Made by a program: the position numbers and the translations under genes. Below are positions 38,526 through 48,559 of a DNA stretch of 64,000 bases, in pieces; positions within the stretch are counted from its first letter, which is position 1; each line of letters opens with the position of its first letter. The stretch spans positions 1-64,000 of the forward strand of contig LNEP01000015.1 of assembly GCA_001464125.1 (NCBI GenBank), given 5' to 3'. A model generated the notes under the pieces. That model saw only the letters and a list, made by a program, of their open reading frames with translations, was not told where the DNA came from and searched no databases. This DNA is from Betaproteobacteria bacterium Ga0077540. Its GTDB lineage: Bacteria > Pseudomonadota > Gammaproteobacteria > Burkholderiales > Methylophilaceae.

Positions 38526-39203
38526 TTACAGCTTATTTTTTCTTTCCTGCATATCAGCAATCACTTTAGCAGCCCAATCTTTACCACCCAGGCCAAACGC
38601 AATCGCCAGCGCCAAAAATACAGCACCAAACACAATCACAAACAACGAATAGATGAGTTGCATGCCGATACCTAATTGCTCTAAGGCGACAAATACCGCC
38701 AAAATTTGAATGCCGTATTCTGTAGAGGTACTGACGGCCAAGGCTTGAGGAAATTTAATGCTATGTAGCCATGCAAACACAATACGGTTCATAAAACGCG
38801 CCAATAGCGTACCAAACACCAAAATCAGTATCGCCACGATAATGTGTGGTAAGTAGACGGCTAGTTGTTGTAACAATCCGGCGACTGCAGTCAGCTCCAA
38901 GGCGTTGGCACCGGTAATCACGAACAGCAAAATCACCAACCAATACACCACCTGACTGATAACACCGCTTAATGTGACATGAATATTGCCACTATTCATA
39001 AATGCTTCTAGACCGGATTTGCGTGCAAACTGATCAAACTGCATCAATTCCAATACCCGCTTGACTCCGCTACGCACAAGTTTAGCCACTATCCAACCAA
39101 AAAATAGAATGACCAAGACGGCTAACAAACGTGGTACAAAATTCACCAACTGTAGCCAAAACTGATTGAGTGATGCGAGAAAAATATCAATTTGATATTG
39201 CAT
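38526..39203 (-). CDS. small-conductance mechanosensitive channel-like protein (TM-helix repeat)
   Basis: A 225-residue protein with about four to five hydrophobic helices. It includes the conserved FVPRLLAVLVILFFGWIVAK repeat found in 'conserved TM helix' proteins (CmpX-like). A second copy of that repeat type is at YLPHIIVAILILVFG. The late segment FGLGGKDWAAKVI resembles the pore/beta boundary of MscS-type proteins, but the large cytoplasmic MscS vestibule is absent. It probably affects membrane tension or osmotic response. It sits between algR and hemC on the opposite strand, breaking an arrangement that is continuous in pseudomonads. Confidence 0.82.
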   Translation of the reverse strand: MQYQIDIFLASLNQFWLQLVNFVPRLLAVLVILFFGWIVAKLVRSGVKRVLELMQFDQFARKSGLEAFMNSGNIHVTLSGVISQVVYWLVILLFVITGANALELTAVAGLLQQLAVYLPHIIVAILILVFGTLLARFMNRIVFAWLHSIKFPQALAVSTSTEYGIQILAVFVALEQLGIGMQLIYSLFVIVFGAVFLALAIAFGLGGKDWAAKVIADMQERKNKL

Positions 39204-39340
39204 AATTGCCTCCTATCTTGCGCTTAACAATGACGATTCAACTTTCATGCGAGGAGTAAGCTTACCCCAAAACCACACCATAGTTCCAAATGTTTTATCA
39301 CTTTCCGGTGTTCATAAGCGCATGTGATAAAATTTAAGTT

Positions 39341-40279
39341 ATGAAAAATGCACCGCAAAAACTCGTCATCGCTTCGCGCGAAAGCGCCCTTGCCATGTGG
39401 CAAGCCAAACATATTCAAGCCAAATTACAAGCATTGTATCCGCAATGTGATGTGCAAATTTTGGGCATGACCACTACTGGCGATCAGATTTTAGATTCCC
39501 CATTGGCGCGCATTGGCGGCAAAGGGCTGTTTGTAAAAGAGCTAGAAACCGCACTGGAAAATGGCAGTGCTGATTTAGCGGTGCACAGCATGAAAGATGT
39601 GCCCATGAACTTGCCCGAAGGTTTCGCACTAGTGGCTACCGGTGAACGGGAAGATCCTCGTGATGCGTTTGTCTCCAATCAATATGATGGGCTAGAGGCA
39701 TTGCCCGCAGGCAGTGTGGTCGGCACCTCCAGTCTGCGTCGCCAAAGCCAAATACAGGCACGCTTTCCACATCTTAAAATTGAATCTTTACGCGGCAATG
39801 TGCAGACACGTTTGCGCAAATTAGATGAAGGCCAATATGCCGCCATTATTCTGGCCGCCGCTGGGCTCATACGTTTGGGCTTAGGTGAAAGAATTCGAAG
39901 CTTTATTTCGCCGCAAGACAGCATTCCCGCCGTTGGGCAAGGTGCGCTTGGTATCGAAATTAATGCTAATCGTCATGACTTAATCGATATTTTGGCACCG
40001 CTTAACCATGCAGACACCCAATTATGCGTGGAAGCAGAACGTGGTTTTAGCCGAGCGCTAGCAGGCAGTTGTACCGTACCGCTGGGTGCGTATGCCACAC
40101 GTGACGGCAACAACATTCACATCACAGGCTTTGTGGCCAGTGTAGATGGCGCACAAATGCTGCGTGAGCACATGGTAGGGGATGTCGGCAATGCAGAGGC
40201 CGTCGGTAAAGCCTTAGCAGCTAAGTTAGTAAGTTTGGGTGCAGATCACATCTTGTCTGCCTTAGATCACATTAAATAG
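39341..40279 (+). CDS. hemC: porphobilinogen deaminase (hydroxymethylbilane synthase)
   Basis: Joins four porphobilinogens into hydroxymethylbilane in tetrapyrrole synthesis. Blocks include [33 protein letters not shown] and the cofactor-attachment cysteine in [13 protein letters not shown] (about residue 247). Its 312 residues are full length. One base separates it from hemD, so they are one operon. hemX/hemY, which often follow in proteobacteria, are missing here. Confidence 0.97.
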   Translation: MKNAPQKLVIASRESALAMWQAKHIQAKLQALYPQCDVQILGMTTTGDQILDSPLARIGGKGLFVKELETALENGSADLAVHSMKDVPMNLPEGFALVATGEREDPRDAFVSNQYDGLEALPAGSVVGTSSLRRQSQIQARFPHLKIESLRGNVQTRLRKLDEGQYAAIILAAAGLIRLGLGERIRSFISPQDSIPAVGQGALGIEINANRHDLIDILAPLNHADTQLCVEAERGFSRALAGSCTVPLGAYATRDGNNIHITGFVASVDGAQMLREHMVGDVGNAEAVGKALAAKLVSLGADHILSALDHIK

Positions 40280-40280
40280 T

Positions 40281-41036
40281 ATGTCTTCATTACCGCTTGC
40301 TGGCGTAAGTGTTGCGATTACTCGGCCTAGAGACCAAGCCAAAAAACTCACCCACTTGATTGAGTCAGCCGGCGGCCATGTCATTTTATTTCCGCTAATT
40401 GAGATTGTTGCGCTGGATGATGTCAGCCCATTTGAGCACGTGATTGCCAAGATTAACGACTATGATTGGGTGGTTTTTATCAGCAGTAATGCTGTGCAAC
40501 ACGGCATGCCTCACTTGCTCAAACAGACCATTCCCAGCCATTTAAAATTTGCTGCCATTGGCCCAGTCACGGCCAAAGAGTTAAAAGACTTCGGGGTTGA
40601 AGATGTACTAATTCCAGAGGGCAGATTTGATAGTGAGTCTTTACTATCCATGCCACAACTCCAAGATATGCAAGGTAAAAAGGTAATGATTGTACGCGGG
40701 GTTGGCGGGCGTGAGGTGTTGGCAGATACCCTCAAATCGCGCGGTGCAACTGTCACCTTTGCAGAATGCTATCAGCGTATCAACCCGCAAGATAATATCG
40801 AGCTACTCGCCAAGGCTTGGTCAAATGAGCATTTAAAAGCCATTGTAGTGACCAGCTCAGAAGCGATGCGTCATCTGCTGGACTTAGCCAAGGACGCGAG
40901 TTGGTTAAAACAGGTTACCCTTTGTGTGAATCATGCAAGAATAGCTGAACAACCACTTGCGATGGGCTTGAAAGTAAAAATTGCGGGAGCGCCCGGCGAT
41001 GAAGCGATGATAAAAAGCTTACTCAGCTTGCGCTAG
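40281..41036 (+). CDS. hemD: uroporphyrinogen-III synthase
   Basis: Closes hydroxymethylbilane with D-ring inversion to uroporphyrinogen III. Identity rests on the HemD fold pattern: VAITRPRDQAKKLTHLIE at the start, WVVFISSNAVQHGM, VMIVRGVGGREVLADTL and VVTSSEAMRHLL. The family is poorly conserved, but position directly after hemC makes the call firm. It is 251 residues long and converges with the ferredoxin reductase gene. Confidence 0.93.
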   Translation: MSSLPLAGVSVAITRPRDQAKKLTHLIESAGGHVILFPLIEIVALDDVSPFEHVIAKINDYDWVVFISSNAVQHGMPHLLKQTIPSHLKFAAIGPVTAKELKDFGVEDVLIPEGRFDSESLLSMPQLQDMQGKKVMIVRGVGGREVLADTLKSRGATVTFAECYQRINPQDNIELLAKAWSNEHLKAIVVTSSEAMRHLLDLAKDASWLKQVTLCVNHARIAEQPLAMGLKVKIAGAPGDEAMIKSLLSLR

Positions 41037-41046
41037 AGATCCACAA

Positions 41047-42072
41047 TTACTTAGGCGCAAACGTAAACGCGTCACTGAAAAACTCATCTGCTGGTAAGCC
41101 CTGCTCGACAAACGTTTTATGGGCTATCTCCACCATCCCCGGTGCACCGCATACATAGGCCTGATGCGCACTTAAGTCGGGGTAATCTTTAAGTACAGCC
41201 TCGTGAACTAAGCCGGTTCGGCCTTGCCAGCCTGAATCTGCTGGTTCCTCTGATAATACGGGGATATAGCGCAGGTTTGGTAAGAAGTCTGCCCAGCGTT
41301 GGCATAGCTCATCCATGTATAAGTCTTGCTGCAAGCGACCGCCACGATACAACACGATTTCACGTTGCATGCCTAGATGAATCATATGTTCAATAATGCC
41401 TTTGATGGGCGCAAAGCCAGTGCCGCCCGCTACAAAAACTATCGGCTTGTTCGATTCTTCTCGCAAAAAGAAAGTGCCCAGAGGTGCCTCAATCCGCAAT
41501 ATGGCTTTTTCCGACATTTCCTCAAATACGTATTGGGTGAATTGTCCGCCTGGCACTAAACGTAGATGGAGTTCAATCAACGCATCGTCATGCGGTGCAT
41601 TGGCGATAGAAAAGGCTCTGCGCTTGCCATCTTTGAGAATAAATTCCAGATATTGCCCCGCCACAAACTGTAAACGCTCGCTGGCAGGTAATTGCAAAAA
41701 CAACACCATCACATCGCCAGATAACTGTTCTTTTTTCTGCACACGTACCGGCAAAATTCTGGGTTTAATTCCATTCACGCCCGTCAGCTCACGGCACTCA
41801 ATCACCAAATCTTCCAATGGACGTGCGCAGCAAAACAAGGCTTGGCCTGCTGCTAATTCTGCATCGGTCATGGCGCTACCCTGATAATCATCATGCATCA
41901 GTTTGCCGGAAATCACTTTGCCTTTGCATGCCCCGCAAGCACCGTTTCTGCAGCCATAAGGTAAGTTGATACCAGCTTCAATCGCTGCCTCAAGCACGGT
42001 TTGACTCGGGCGCACTTGAAATTGATGGCCACTGTTTTGAATAGTCACATTGGGGTGGTTGTTTGCACTCAT
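41047..42072 (-). CDS. CDP-6-deoxy-delta-3,4-glucoseen reductase-like ferredoxin/flavin reductase
   Basis: A 341-residue electron-transfer protein. It has an N-terminal plant-type [2Fe-2S] ferredoxin domain (cysteines in CRNGACGACKGKV plus LFCCARPL), an FAD-binding barrel (RAFSIANAPH), and an NAD-binding domain (GGTGFAPIKGIIEHM and a C-terminal CGAPGMVEIA). It is commonly annotated as the AscD/DdhD deoxyhexose reductase. No dideoxysugar genes are adjacent, and the same architecture serves phenol and methane monooxygenase reductases, so the true partner is unknown. It overlaps fxsA by one base. Confidence 0.85.
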   Translation of the reverse strand: MSANNHPNVTIQNSGHQFQVRPSQTVLEAAIEAGINLPYGCRNGACGACKGKVISGKLMHDDYQGSAMTDAELAAGQALFCCARPLEDLVIECRELTGVNGIKPRILPVRVQKKEQLSGDVMVLFLQLPASERLQFVAGQYLEFILKDGKRRAFSIANAPHDDALIELHLRLVPGGQFTQYVFEEMSEKAILRIEAPLGTFFLREESNKPIVFVAGGTGFAPIKGIIEHMIHLGMQREIVLYRGGRLQQDLYMDELCQRWADFLPNLRYIPVLSEEPADSGWQGRTGLVHEAVLKDYPDLSAHQAYVCGAPGMVEIAHKTFVEQGLPADEFFSDAFTFAPK

Positions 42073-42512
42073 TATTTCTTTTCCAAATCTTCTCTAATAT
42101 GCGTAAATTCGCCTTCAATCACATCATCATTGGCTGGCTGTTGATAACGTTTATTTTGGTAGGTGCCGTTACTCGCATCAGCTTGCGTGTTCGGCTTGCT
42201 TTGTTCAATTGGAATCAACAACAATATCACGGCAATAGCATCGCTGATCACACCCGGAATGAGCAACAGCACACCGGCCACCATATTACGTGCCGTGCCC
42301 ATCAAAGCCTTTACAGGATTGCCACCAGCCAAACTTTGCATCATTCTTGGTGCCATTAATACCTTCTCGCCCTTAATCAGCTGTAAGCCTAAATAGCCAA
42401 TCACGACTAAATAAACTAACAACCACCAGCCGTAGGCATCGGCAAGCTGAATCAACAGCACTATTTCTGCAATTGGAAAAGCAAGTAAAATAAGCGTAAA
42501 CAATAAACGCAT
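42072..42512 (-). CDS. fxsA: FxsA family membrane protein
   Basis: A 146-residue inner-membrane protein with hydrophobic helices at about 2-18, 28-45 and 75-98, and a polar C-terminal tail. The FxsA signature is the N-terminal IAEIVLLIQLADAYGWW plus the LMAPRMMQSLAGGNPVKALM loop. In E. coli excess FxsA relieves phage T7 exclusion by plasmid F; its normal role is unknown. It is coupled to the downstream reductase gene and divergent from cutA, with start codons only 37 bases apart. Confidence 0.88.
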   Translation of the reverse strand: MRLLFTLILLAFPIAEIVLLIQLADAYGWWLLVYLVVIGYLGLQLIKGEKVLMAPRMMQSLAGGNPVKALMGTARNMVAGVLLLIPGVISDAIAVILLLIPIEQSKPNTQADASNGTYQNKRYQQPANDDVIEGEFTHIREDLEKK

Positions 42513-42549
42513 GATTAACCCTTTAGTTGGAGACTGCTATTCGCACACC

Positions 42550-42879
42550 ATGGATAATGCCGAAATTATAATCGTGTTGACCCATGTCCCTGACGAAGCG
42601 TGTGCAAATAAAATTGCAGACATGCTGATACAACATCAACTTGCGGCCTGTGTTAACATTTTGAGTCCATGCCAATCGGTATATGCATGGAACAATGCCA
42701 TTGAACGCGCTACCGAATGGCCGATGACCATTAAAACAACTCGTCAACAGTATGCGGAAGTGGAGTCTTGTATTTTAAAACATCACCCCTACGAACTTCC
42801 TGACATTCTTTGTCTCAATGTAGATGGTGGTTTACCCGCCTATTTACAATGGGTCAGCGCAAACACCGCAAAAAATTAA
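42550..42879 (+). CDS. cutA: divalent-cation tolerance protein CutA
   Basis: Small trimeric PII-like protein linked to copper tolerance in E. coli. Blocks: IIIVLTHVPDEACANKIA, CVNILSPCQSVYAWNN, and the C-terminal HPYELPDIL signature. I choose the internal ATG giving MDNAEIIIV (109 residues, the family length) over the ORF-track start at 42511, which would place the start inside the divergent fxsA start codon. It leads into dsbD, a common proteobacterial pairing. Confidence 0.93.
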   Translation: MDNAEIIIVLTHVPDEACANKIADMLIQHQLAACVNILSPCQSVYAWNNAIERATEWPMTIKTTRQQYAEVESCILKHHPYELPDILCLNVDGGLPAYLQWVSANTAKN

Positions 42880-42893
42880 GCTTTGGGAGCACC

Positions 42894-44708
42894 ATGTTAA
42901 GACTACTCGTCATCACATTAAGTTTTTGGACATTGCTGTTATCGGCAAATAGTACGCTTGCCGAAACTTCCAGCAATCCGCTCAAAAACATGTTTGTGGA
43001 TGAGGTATCTGAAGATGACTTTTTATCTCCCGATGCAGCTTTTCAGCTCAACATAACCCCAACCGATGACCAAACTTTACGTGCTGATTTTAAGATAGAA
43101 CCCGGCTACTACTTATACAAACAGCGCATTCAGTTTAAGGTACAAGCCCCTGCTGGCACTGAAGCCTTAGCAGAACTACCTGCGGGCGAAATGAAAGATG
43201 ACCCTAATTTTGGTCAGCAGGAAGTCTATCATCACGATTTTTCTGCCAAGGTAAAAGTAGCCAGCACTGACAGCCTTGCCCTGAAAGTCACCTATCAAGG
43301 ATGTAGCGAAAAAGGCCTGTGCTACGCCCCGCAAACCAAAACATTCAATTTTGGTGCACCTAACACCTCTAACCCCGCTGAGGTTACAGCCTATCAGCAA
43401 AGTAGCAGTAGCGTAAGCGATGACAGCCAAGCTTCTAATTTACTCAAAAGCGGACGTTGGTGGCTGATTATTTTGGGCTTCTTTGGAGCTGGTTTATTAC
43501 TTGCTTTTACGCCCTGTGTATTCCCGATGATTCCTATTTTATCCAGCATGATTATCGGTAAAAATGCACACGTGTCACGCTTGCATGCATTTAATCTATC
43601 GCTTGCTTACACGATGGGCATGTGCCTGACTTATACGTTGTTGGGGATTGCGGCTGGCTTGTCTGGCCAATTACTCAGTAACGCACTGCAAACACCTTGG
43701 GCCTTGAGCTTTGGCGCGGTTATTTTTGTATTATTGGCACTTTCCATGTTTGGCTTTTATGAGCTCAAAATGCCTAGCCATTTGGAAAACAGTATTTTTA
43801 ATTTAAGCAACCGCATCAAAGGTGGTCAGTTTTTTAGTGACTTTTTGATGGGGGTGCTATCTGCGCTCATTATCAGCCCTTGTGTCGCCGCGCCCTTGGC
43901 AGGTGCCCTGCTCTATATTAGTAAAACACACGATGTGGTGTTGGGTGGCGTGGCCTTGTTCTCACTCTCACTCGGTATGGGCTTCCCGCTTCTTTTGATA
44001 GGGGCATCCGCGGGCACCTTATTACCACGTGTTGGTGCATGGATGAACGCCGTGCGCCAATTGTTTGGTGTACTCATGTTAGGCGTGGCGGTTTGGCTAA
44101 TTAGCCCCATCATTCCGAGCTATATTCAACTAGCGTTATGGGCTTCACTTCTGATTGTACCCGCGATATTTATGCACGCACTTGACCACCTGCCCACTGA
44201 TGCAAAACCCATCATGCGCTTTTGGAAAGGCATAGCCATCATGATGCTCATTACTGGAATTGCATTGCTGATTGGCGCGTTATCGGGTGCTAAATCACCA
44301 TTACAACCATTAAGCGGTGTGCTCGCCAGCACTAGTTCAACGACGCAACATGGCTTAAGCTTCAAGCGTGTGCGCAGTGTTGCTGAATTAGACCAAGCCA
44401 TTCAGTCTGCCAAAGGGCAATATGTGATGTTTGATTTTTATGCAGACTGGTGCGTATCCTGCAAGGAATACGAGCAGTTTGTATTTACCGACCCACGTGT
44501 GCAGTCAAAACTTAAACAGGCGGTATTGTTGCAAGCTGATGTCACGGCCAATAATGCTGACGATGCCGCATTATTAAAACGATTTGAATTATTTGGCCCG
44601 CCCGGGATTTTGTTTTTTGATCGGGCAGGCAAAGAAACACCTCCCAAAGTCGTTGGCTATAAAGATGCCGATGCTTTCCTAGCCATTCTTAACACGGTAC
44701 AGCCTTAA
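42894..44708 (+). CDS. dsbD: thiol:disulfide interchange protein DsbD
   Basis: Passes reducing power from cytosolic thioredoxin to periplasmic partners. It has a signal peptide, then the DsbD-alpha immunoglobulin domain with the cysteine pair in CSEKGLCYAP. Eight membrane helices carry the redox cysteines in FTPCVFPMIP and ISPCVAAPLAG. The C-terminal thioredoxin domain has ADWCVSCKEYE. The start is the ATG at 42894, after GGGAGC, giving 604 residues; the ORF-track start lies inside cutA. It overlaps the TlpA-like gene by one base, its likely redox partner. Confidence 0.95.
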   Translation: MLRLLVITLSFWTLLLSANSTLAETSSNPLKNMFVDEVSEDDFLSPDAAFQLNITPTDDQTLRADFKIEPGYYLYKQRIQFKVQAPAGTEALAELPAGEMKDDPNFGQQEVYHHDFSAKVKVASTDSLALKVTYQGCSEKGLCYAPQTKTFNFGAPNTSNPAEVTAYQQSSSSVSDDSQASNLLKSGRWWLIILGFFGAGLLLAFTPCVFPMIPILSSMIIGKNAHVSRLHAFNLSLAYTMGMCLTYTLLGIAAGLSGQLLSNALQTPWALSFGAVIFVLLALSMFGFYELKMPSHLENSIFNLSNRIKGGQFFSDFLMGVLSALIISPCVAAPLAGALLYISKTHDVVLGGVALFSLSLGMGFPLLLIGASAGTLLPRVGAWMNAVRQLFGVLMLGVAVWLISPIIPSYIQLALWASLLIVPAIFMHALDHLPTDAKPIMRFWKGIAIMMLITGIALLIGALSGAKSPLQPLSGVLASTSSTTQHGLSFKRVRSVAELDQAIQSAKGQYVMFDFYADWCVSCKEYEQFVFTDPRVQSKLKQAVLLQADVTANNADDAALLKRFELFGPPGILFFDRAGKETPPKVVGYKDADAFLAILNTVQP

Positions 44709-45238
44709 TGTTTGCAAAACTTAAAACACCCCTCATTTACCTCATCCTGATTGCGGGTTTGGGGTTTGCTATTTTTCATTTATTTTTAAATACGCAAGTG
44801 GAAGACGGCGCACAACAATCAACAGCCCCGCTCTTTGCTGCGAGCTTTCCGAATGAAAAAGGTGAAACTAAGCCGCTCAGCGCTTATCAAGGCAAAATCG
44901 TTGTGCTCAATTTTTGGGCGACTTGGTGTGAGCCTTGCCGCGAAGAAATGCCCGAGTTATCCGAACTCCATGAGGCATACGCAGCAAAAAATGTTGTGGT
45001 ATTGGGTGTAGCGATTGATGAGGTCAGCGCCATCAGTGAGTTCACCAACAGCACAAAAGTCAGCTATCCACTCTTTGCTGCCGACATGGCAGGGATGGAA
45101 ATTGCCACCAACTTGGGCAATAACAAAGGCGTGTTACCTTACACCGTGGTTATTAAGGCAGATGGCACTGTGCATCAAACATTTTTTGGACGCATTTCCA
45201 AGGCCATGTTAGAAAAATCGCTGAACCCTATCTTGTAG
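44708..45238 (+). CDS. TlpA/ResA-like membrane-anchored thioredoxin
   Basis: A 176-residue periplasmic thiol-disulfide oxidoreductase with an N-terminal membrane anchor (about 8-26). Its thioredoxin fold carries the CxxC in NFWATWCEPCREEMPEL (about residues 77-80) and a cis-Pro region LPYTVVI. The AhpC/TSA-Redoxin type is used in cytochrome c maturation or periplasmic reduction. Its TAATG junction with dsbD suggests that DsbD keeps it reduced. Confidence 0.92.
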   Translation: MFAKLKTPLIYLILIAGLGFAIFHLFLNTQVEDGAQQSTAPLFAASFPNEKGETKPLSAYQGKIVVLNFWATWCEPCREEMPELSELHEAYAAKNVVVLGVAIDEVSAISEFTNSTKVSYPLFAADMAGMEIATNLGNNKGVLPYTVVIKADGTVHQTFFGRISKAMLEKSLNPIL

Positions 45239-45382
45239 AGGCCTACTCAAAAAACTTGGGTTTGGGCCATTTTTTAGGCTTTATCTTCGTCTAAATGCTG
45301 TGATTTAGCTGGACAAAAATTCATAACTTCGGCAAACTCGCTCCTATGCAAATTCGTTTAAATTGTTGCTTGGAAGCCTGCA

Positions 45383-45820
45383 ATGTCCGCTAAATCGATT
45401 TTGGTGGTGCACGGACCCAATTTGAATATGTTGGGCACGCGTGAACCGGCACATTATGGCACTGTTACTTTAGTGGATATTGATACCACTTTAGCCAATA
45501 TGGCCAAACATGACGGTCATCAACTTGAGTCTTTTCAGAGCAACTCTGAAGCAGACATTGTCAGCAAAATTCAGTCGTTAATGGTGAATCGTGTCGACTA
45601 CATCATCATTAATCCAGCTGCATTTACGCATACTTCCATCGCGATACGCGACGCAATCTCCGCCGTGAATATTCCATTTATTGAGGTACACCTGTCGAAT
45701 GTTTACGCGCGCGAGCAGTTTAGGCACCATTCTTATTTTAGCGATATCGCCACTGGCGTGATTAGCGGACTGGGCGCAGAGGGTTATTTTGCTGCTTATC
45801 GCTATATCACCAAACCCTAA
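45383..45820 (+). CDS. aroQ: 3-dehydroquinate dehydratase, type II
   Basis: Shikimate-pathway enzyme dehydrating 3-dehydroquinate. The type II signature [15 protein letters not shown], the QSNSEADIV region, [15 protein letters not shown] and [18 protein letters not shown] are all visible, with the catalytic Tyr in the flexible loop at PAHYG. Its 145 residues match the dodecameric enzyme. It precedes accB by 38 bases, an arrangement widespread in betaproteobacteria. The 144 bases upstream hold no ORF or clear signal. Confidence 0.97.
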   Translation: MSAKSILVVHGPNLNMLGTREPAHYGTVTLVDIDTTLANMAKHDGHQLESFQSNSEADIVSKIQSLMVNRVDYIIINPAAFTHTSIAIRDAISAVNIPFIEVHLSNVYAREQFRHHSYFSDIATGVISGLGAEGYFAAYRYITKP

Positions 45821-45858
45821 CATTATTATAAATATATTCAGTTAATACCGAGGTCTAT

Positions 45859-46314
45859 ATGGATTTACGCAAACTTAAAAAATTGATTGATCTAGTGGAG
45901 GAATCTGGCATTTCCGAGCTGGAACTGACAGAAGGTGAAGAAAAAGTACGTATCAGCCGCGCACTAATGCATAGTGCAGCCCCTGTTACGCACTATGTCT
46001 CCGCACCACAACAAGCACCATCGGCCGCACCTACCGCCGCATCACCTGCCCCAGCACCAGCAGTGCCGGCTGAAGAAGAGGGTCAAATTGTTAAATCACC
46101 GATGGTAGGTACTTTTTACCGCGCCTCCTCACCAGATGCTAAATCATTTGTTGATGTGGGTTCCAGTGTCTCTTCCGGTGACACTCTGTGCATCATCGAG
46201 GCGATGAAATTACTCAACGAGATTGAAAGTGACTACTCTGGTGTCGTGAAGAAAATCTTTGTTGAAAACGGTCAACCTGTTGAATACGGTGAGCCATTGT
46301 TCCTGATTGGTTAA
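45859..46314 (+). CDS. accB: acetyl-CoA carboxylase biotin carboxyl carrier protein
   Basis: Carries biotin between the two half-reactions of acetyl-CoA carboxylase. It has an N-terminal region [20 protein letters not shown], an Ala/Pro-rich swinging linker (about 48-75), and a biotinyl domain with the modified Lys in EAMKLLNEI and the 'thumb' segment typical of AccB. Its 151 residues are standard. A GAGG ribosome site precedes the ATG. It forms a two-gene operon with accC. Confidence 0.97.
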   Translation: MDLRKLKKLIDLVEESGISELELTEGEEKVRISRALMHSAAPVTHYVSAPQQAPSAAPTAASPAPAPAVPAEEEGQIVKSPMVGTFYRASSPDAKSFVDVGSSVSSGDTLCIIEAMKLLNEIESDYSGVVKKIFVENGQPVEYGEPLFLIG

Positions 46315-46320
46315 TGAATT

Positions 46321-47670
46321 ATGTTTGAGAAGATATTAATCGCCAACCGCGGTGAAATTGCGCTTCGTGTTCAGCGCGCCTGCCGTGAGCTTGGCATACG
46401 TACCGTTGCTGTACACTCGGAAGCAGACCGCGAAGCAAAATATGTAAAACTAGCAGATGAGTCTGTTTGCATTGGTCCAGCACCTTCTAATCAAAGCTAT
46501 TTAAGCATTCCCGCTGTGATTAGTGCTGCTGAAGTCACTGACGCGCAAGCGATTCATCCTGGTTACGGCTTTTTATCAGAAAACGCTGACTTTGCAGAAC
46601 GTGTGGAACAAAGTGGCTTTGTGTTTATTGGCCCACGCGCAGAAACCATTCGCCTGATGGGTGATAAGGTGTCTGCCAAAGATGCAATGCGTAAAGCGGG
46701 CGTGCCATGTGTACCAGGTTCTGAAGGTGCACTGCCTGACGACCCAGCAGAAATCATCAAAACAGCCAAGAAAATCGGTTACCCCGTCATTATTAAAGCC
46801 GCGGGTGGCGGTGGTGGTCGTGGTATGCGCGTCGTGCATACCGAAGCTGCACTGATTAACGCAGTTTCTATGACCAAAGCCGAGGCACAAGCTGCATTTG
46901 GTAATCCAATGGTATACATGGAAAAGTTTTTAGAAAATCCACGTCATATCGAGATTCAAATATTGGCAGACCAACATGGTAACGCTGTATTCTTGGGTGA
47001 TCGCGATTGCTCCATGCAACGTCGCCATCAAAAAATCATTGAAGAAGCGCCATCTCCGCTGTTAAATCCTAAATTACGCGATAAAATCGGCGAACGTTGT
47101 GCTGAGGCTTGTCGTAAAATTAAATACCGCGGTGCAGGTACATTTGAGTTCTTGTACGAAAACGGTGAGTTCTATTTTATTGAAATGAATACTCGCTTGC
47201 AGGTTGAGCATACCGTGACAGAAATGATTACGGGCTTAGACTTAGTGCAACAACAGATCTTTATTGCAGCGGGTGAAAAACTGCAATTCCGCCAAAAAGA
47301 TGTGGAGCTGCGTGGCCATGCCATTGAGTGTCGTATCAACGCAGAAGACCCCTATAACTTTATTCCATCGCCAGGCACTATCAATCGTTTCCACATGCCG
47401 GGCGGCCCTGGTGTGCGTATTGATACCCATGCTTATGGTGGTTATGTGGTACCTCCACATTATGATTCGATGATAGGCAAGCTCATTACTTACGGTGCAA
47501 CCCGTGAACAAGCGATTGCGCGCATGCGTATCGCATTGTCTGAAATGTATGTGGAAGGGATTAAAACCAATATCCCGTTACATGCAGATTTAATGGCAGA
47601 TGCAGCTTTCCACCTTGGTGGCACCAGCATCCACTACCTCGAACAAAAGTTAGGTATACATAGTAAGTAA
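46321..47670 (+). CDS. accC: acetyl-CoA carboxylase biotin carboxylase subunit
   Basis: ATP-grasp enzyme that carboxylates biotin on AccB. Start block [16 protein letters not shown], glycine-rich ATP loop [27 protein letters not shown], and the active-site region [19 protein letters not shown] are intact. Its 449 residues equal the E. coli enzyme. It lies six bases after accB, and prmA follows within four bases. Confidence 0.98.
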   Translation: MFEKILIANRGEIALRVQRACRELGIRTVAVHSEADREAKYVKLADESVCIGPAPSNQSYLSIPAVISAAEVTDAQAIHPGYGFLSENADFAERVEQSGFVFIGPRAETIRLMGDKVSAKDAMRKAGVPCVPGSEGALPDDPAEIIKTAKKIGYPVIIKAAGGGGGRGMRVVHTEAALINAVSMTKAEAQAAFGNPMVYMEKFLENPRHIEIQILADQHGNAVFLGDRDCSMQRRHQKIIEEAPSPLLNPKLRDKIGERCAEACRKIKYRGAGTFEFLYENGEFYFIEMNTRLQVEHTVTEMITGLDLVQQQIFIAAGEKLQFRQKDVELRGHAIECRINAEDPYNFIPSPGTINRFHMPGGPGVRIDTHAYGGYVVPPHYDSMIGKLITYGATREQAIARMRIALSEMYVEGIKTNIPLHADLMADAAFHLGGTSIHYLEQKLGIHSK

Positions 47671-47673
47671 ATC

Positions 47674-48558
47674 TTGAGTTGGCTACTACTTAAAATTCAG
47701 GCAAACGATGCCAATGCAGAGACGCTGAGTGACGCACTGATGGACTTAGGTGCGCTCTCAGTGAGCATTGAGGATGCCAATGCAGAGACGCTGGCTGAGC
47801 AAGCCATTTTTGGCGAGCCCGGCGATCCACCCCCTGGTATTTGGCACCAAAATGTGGTCACGGCGATGCTGGAATCTGATGCGGACATCCAACAACTGCT
47901 CACTGCACTTGAGCATGCCACCGATATCCAAGGCTTTAGCTACAGTACTGAAGTGATTGAGGAACAAGACTGGGTGCGCCTAACGCAGTCTCAGTTTGAG
48001 CCAATTCCCATTACATCCAAACTGTGGATTGTGCCCACTTGGCATGAGGCGCCAACACCAGATGCAATTAATATCGTGCTGGACCCAGGATTAGCTTTTG
48101 GCACAGGCAGCCACCCTACCACGCACTTATGTCTTGAGTGGCTAACCCAACAAACTAGTCTGCAAAAGGTGCTGGATTATGGTTGTGGCTCTGGCATTTT
48201 AGCGATCGCTGCAAAAAAACTAGGGGCGACGGAAGTCACCGGCGTAGATATCGACCCGCAAGCGATTGTAGCCAGTCGCTACAATGCACAGAACAATCAG
48301 GTAGATATTGCCTTTTATGACTCTAATGCTTATTTGCACGAAGCCTACGATATTGTAGTGGCCAATATTTTATCCAGCGCACTGATGGTGTTGGCGCCGG
48401 TGATTGCCAAATCCTGCAAAACTGGCGGTAAAATTGCATTGTCTGGTATTCTGGACACGCAGCAAGATGCACTGGCTGAACAATACAGCGAGTGGTTTGA
48501 AGTACATCCACCCGTCATCAAAGATGGCTGGGTATTACTGACTGGAACCAAAAAATAA
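47674..48558 (+). CDS. prmA: ribosomal protein L11 methyltransferase
   Basis: SAM-dependent enzyme trimethylating ribosomal protein L11. The N-terminal recognition domain is followed by the class I fold: DPGLAFGTGSHPTT, motif I VLDYGCGSGILAIAA, and the substrate motif VVANILSSAL. Its 294 residues are full length. The start is TTG, three bases after the accC stop; no ATG or GTG occurs nearby in frame, and the N-terminus MSWLLLKI-like matches PrmA. Weak initiation coupled to accC is likely. Confidence 0.95.
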   Translation: MSWLLLKIQANDANAETLSDALMDLGALSVSIEDANAETLAEQAIFGEPGDPPPGIWHQNVVTAMLESDADIQQLLTALEHATDIQGFSYSTEVIEEQDWVRLTQSQFEPIPITSKLWIVPTWHEAPTPDAINIVLDPGLAFGTGSHPTTHLCLEWLTQQTSLQKVLDYGCGSGILAIAAKKLGATEVTGVDIDPQAIVASRYNAQNNQVDIAFYDSNAYLHEAYDIVVANILSSALMVLAPVIAKSCKTGGKIALSGILDTQQDALAEQYSEWFEVHPPVIKDGWVLLTGTKK

Positions 48559-48559
48559 A

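Noticed and set aside
41396-41884. 162-aa plus-strand ORF opposite the ferredoxin reductase
   Set aside because: It is antisense to conserved FAD/NAD motifs and shows no family features.
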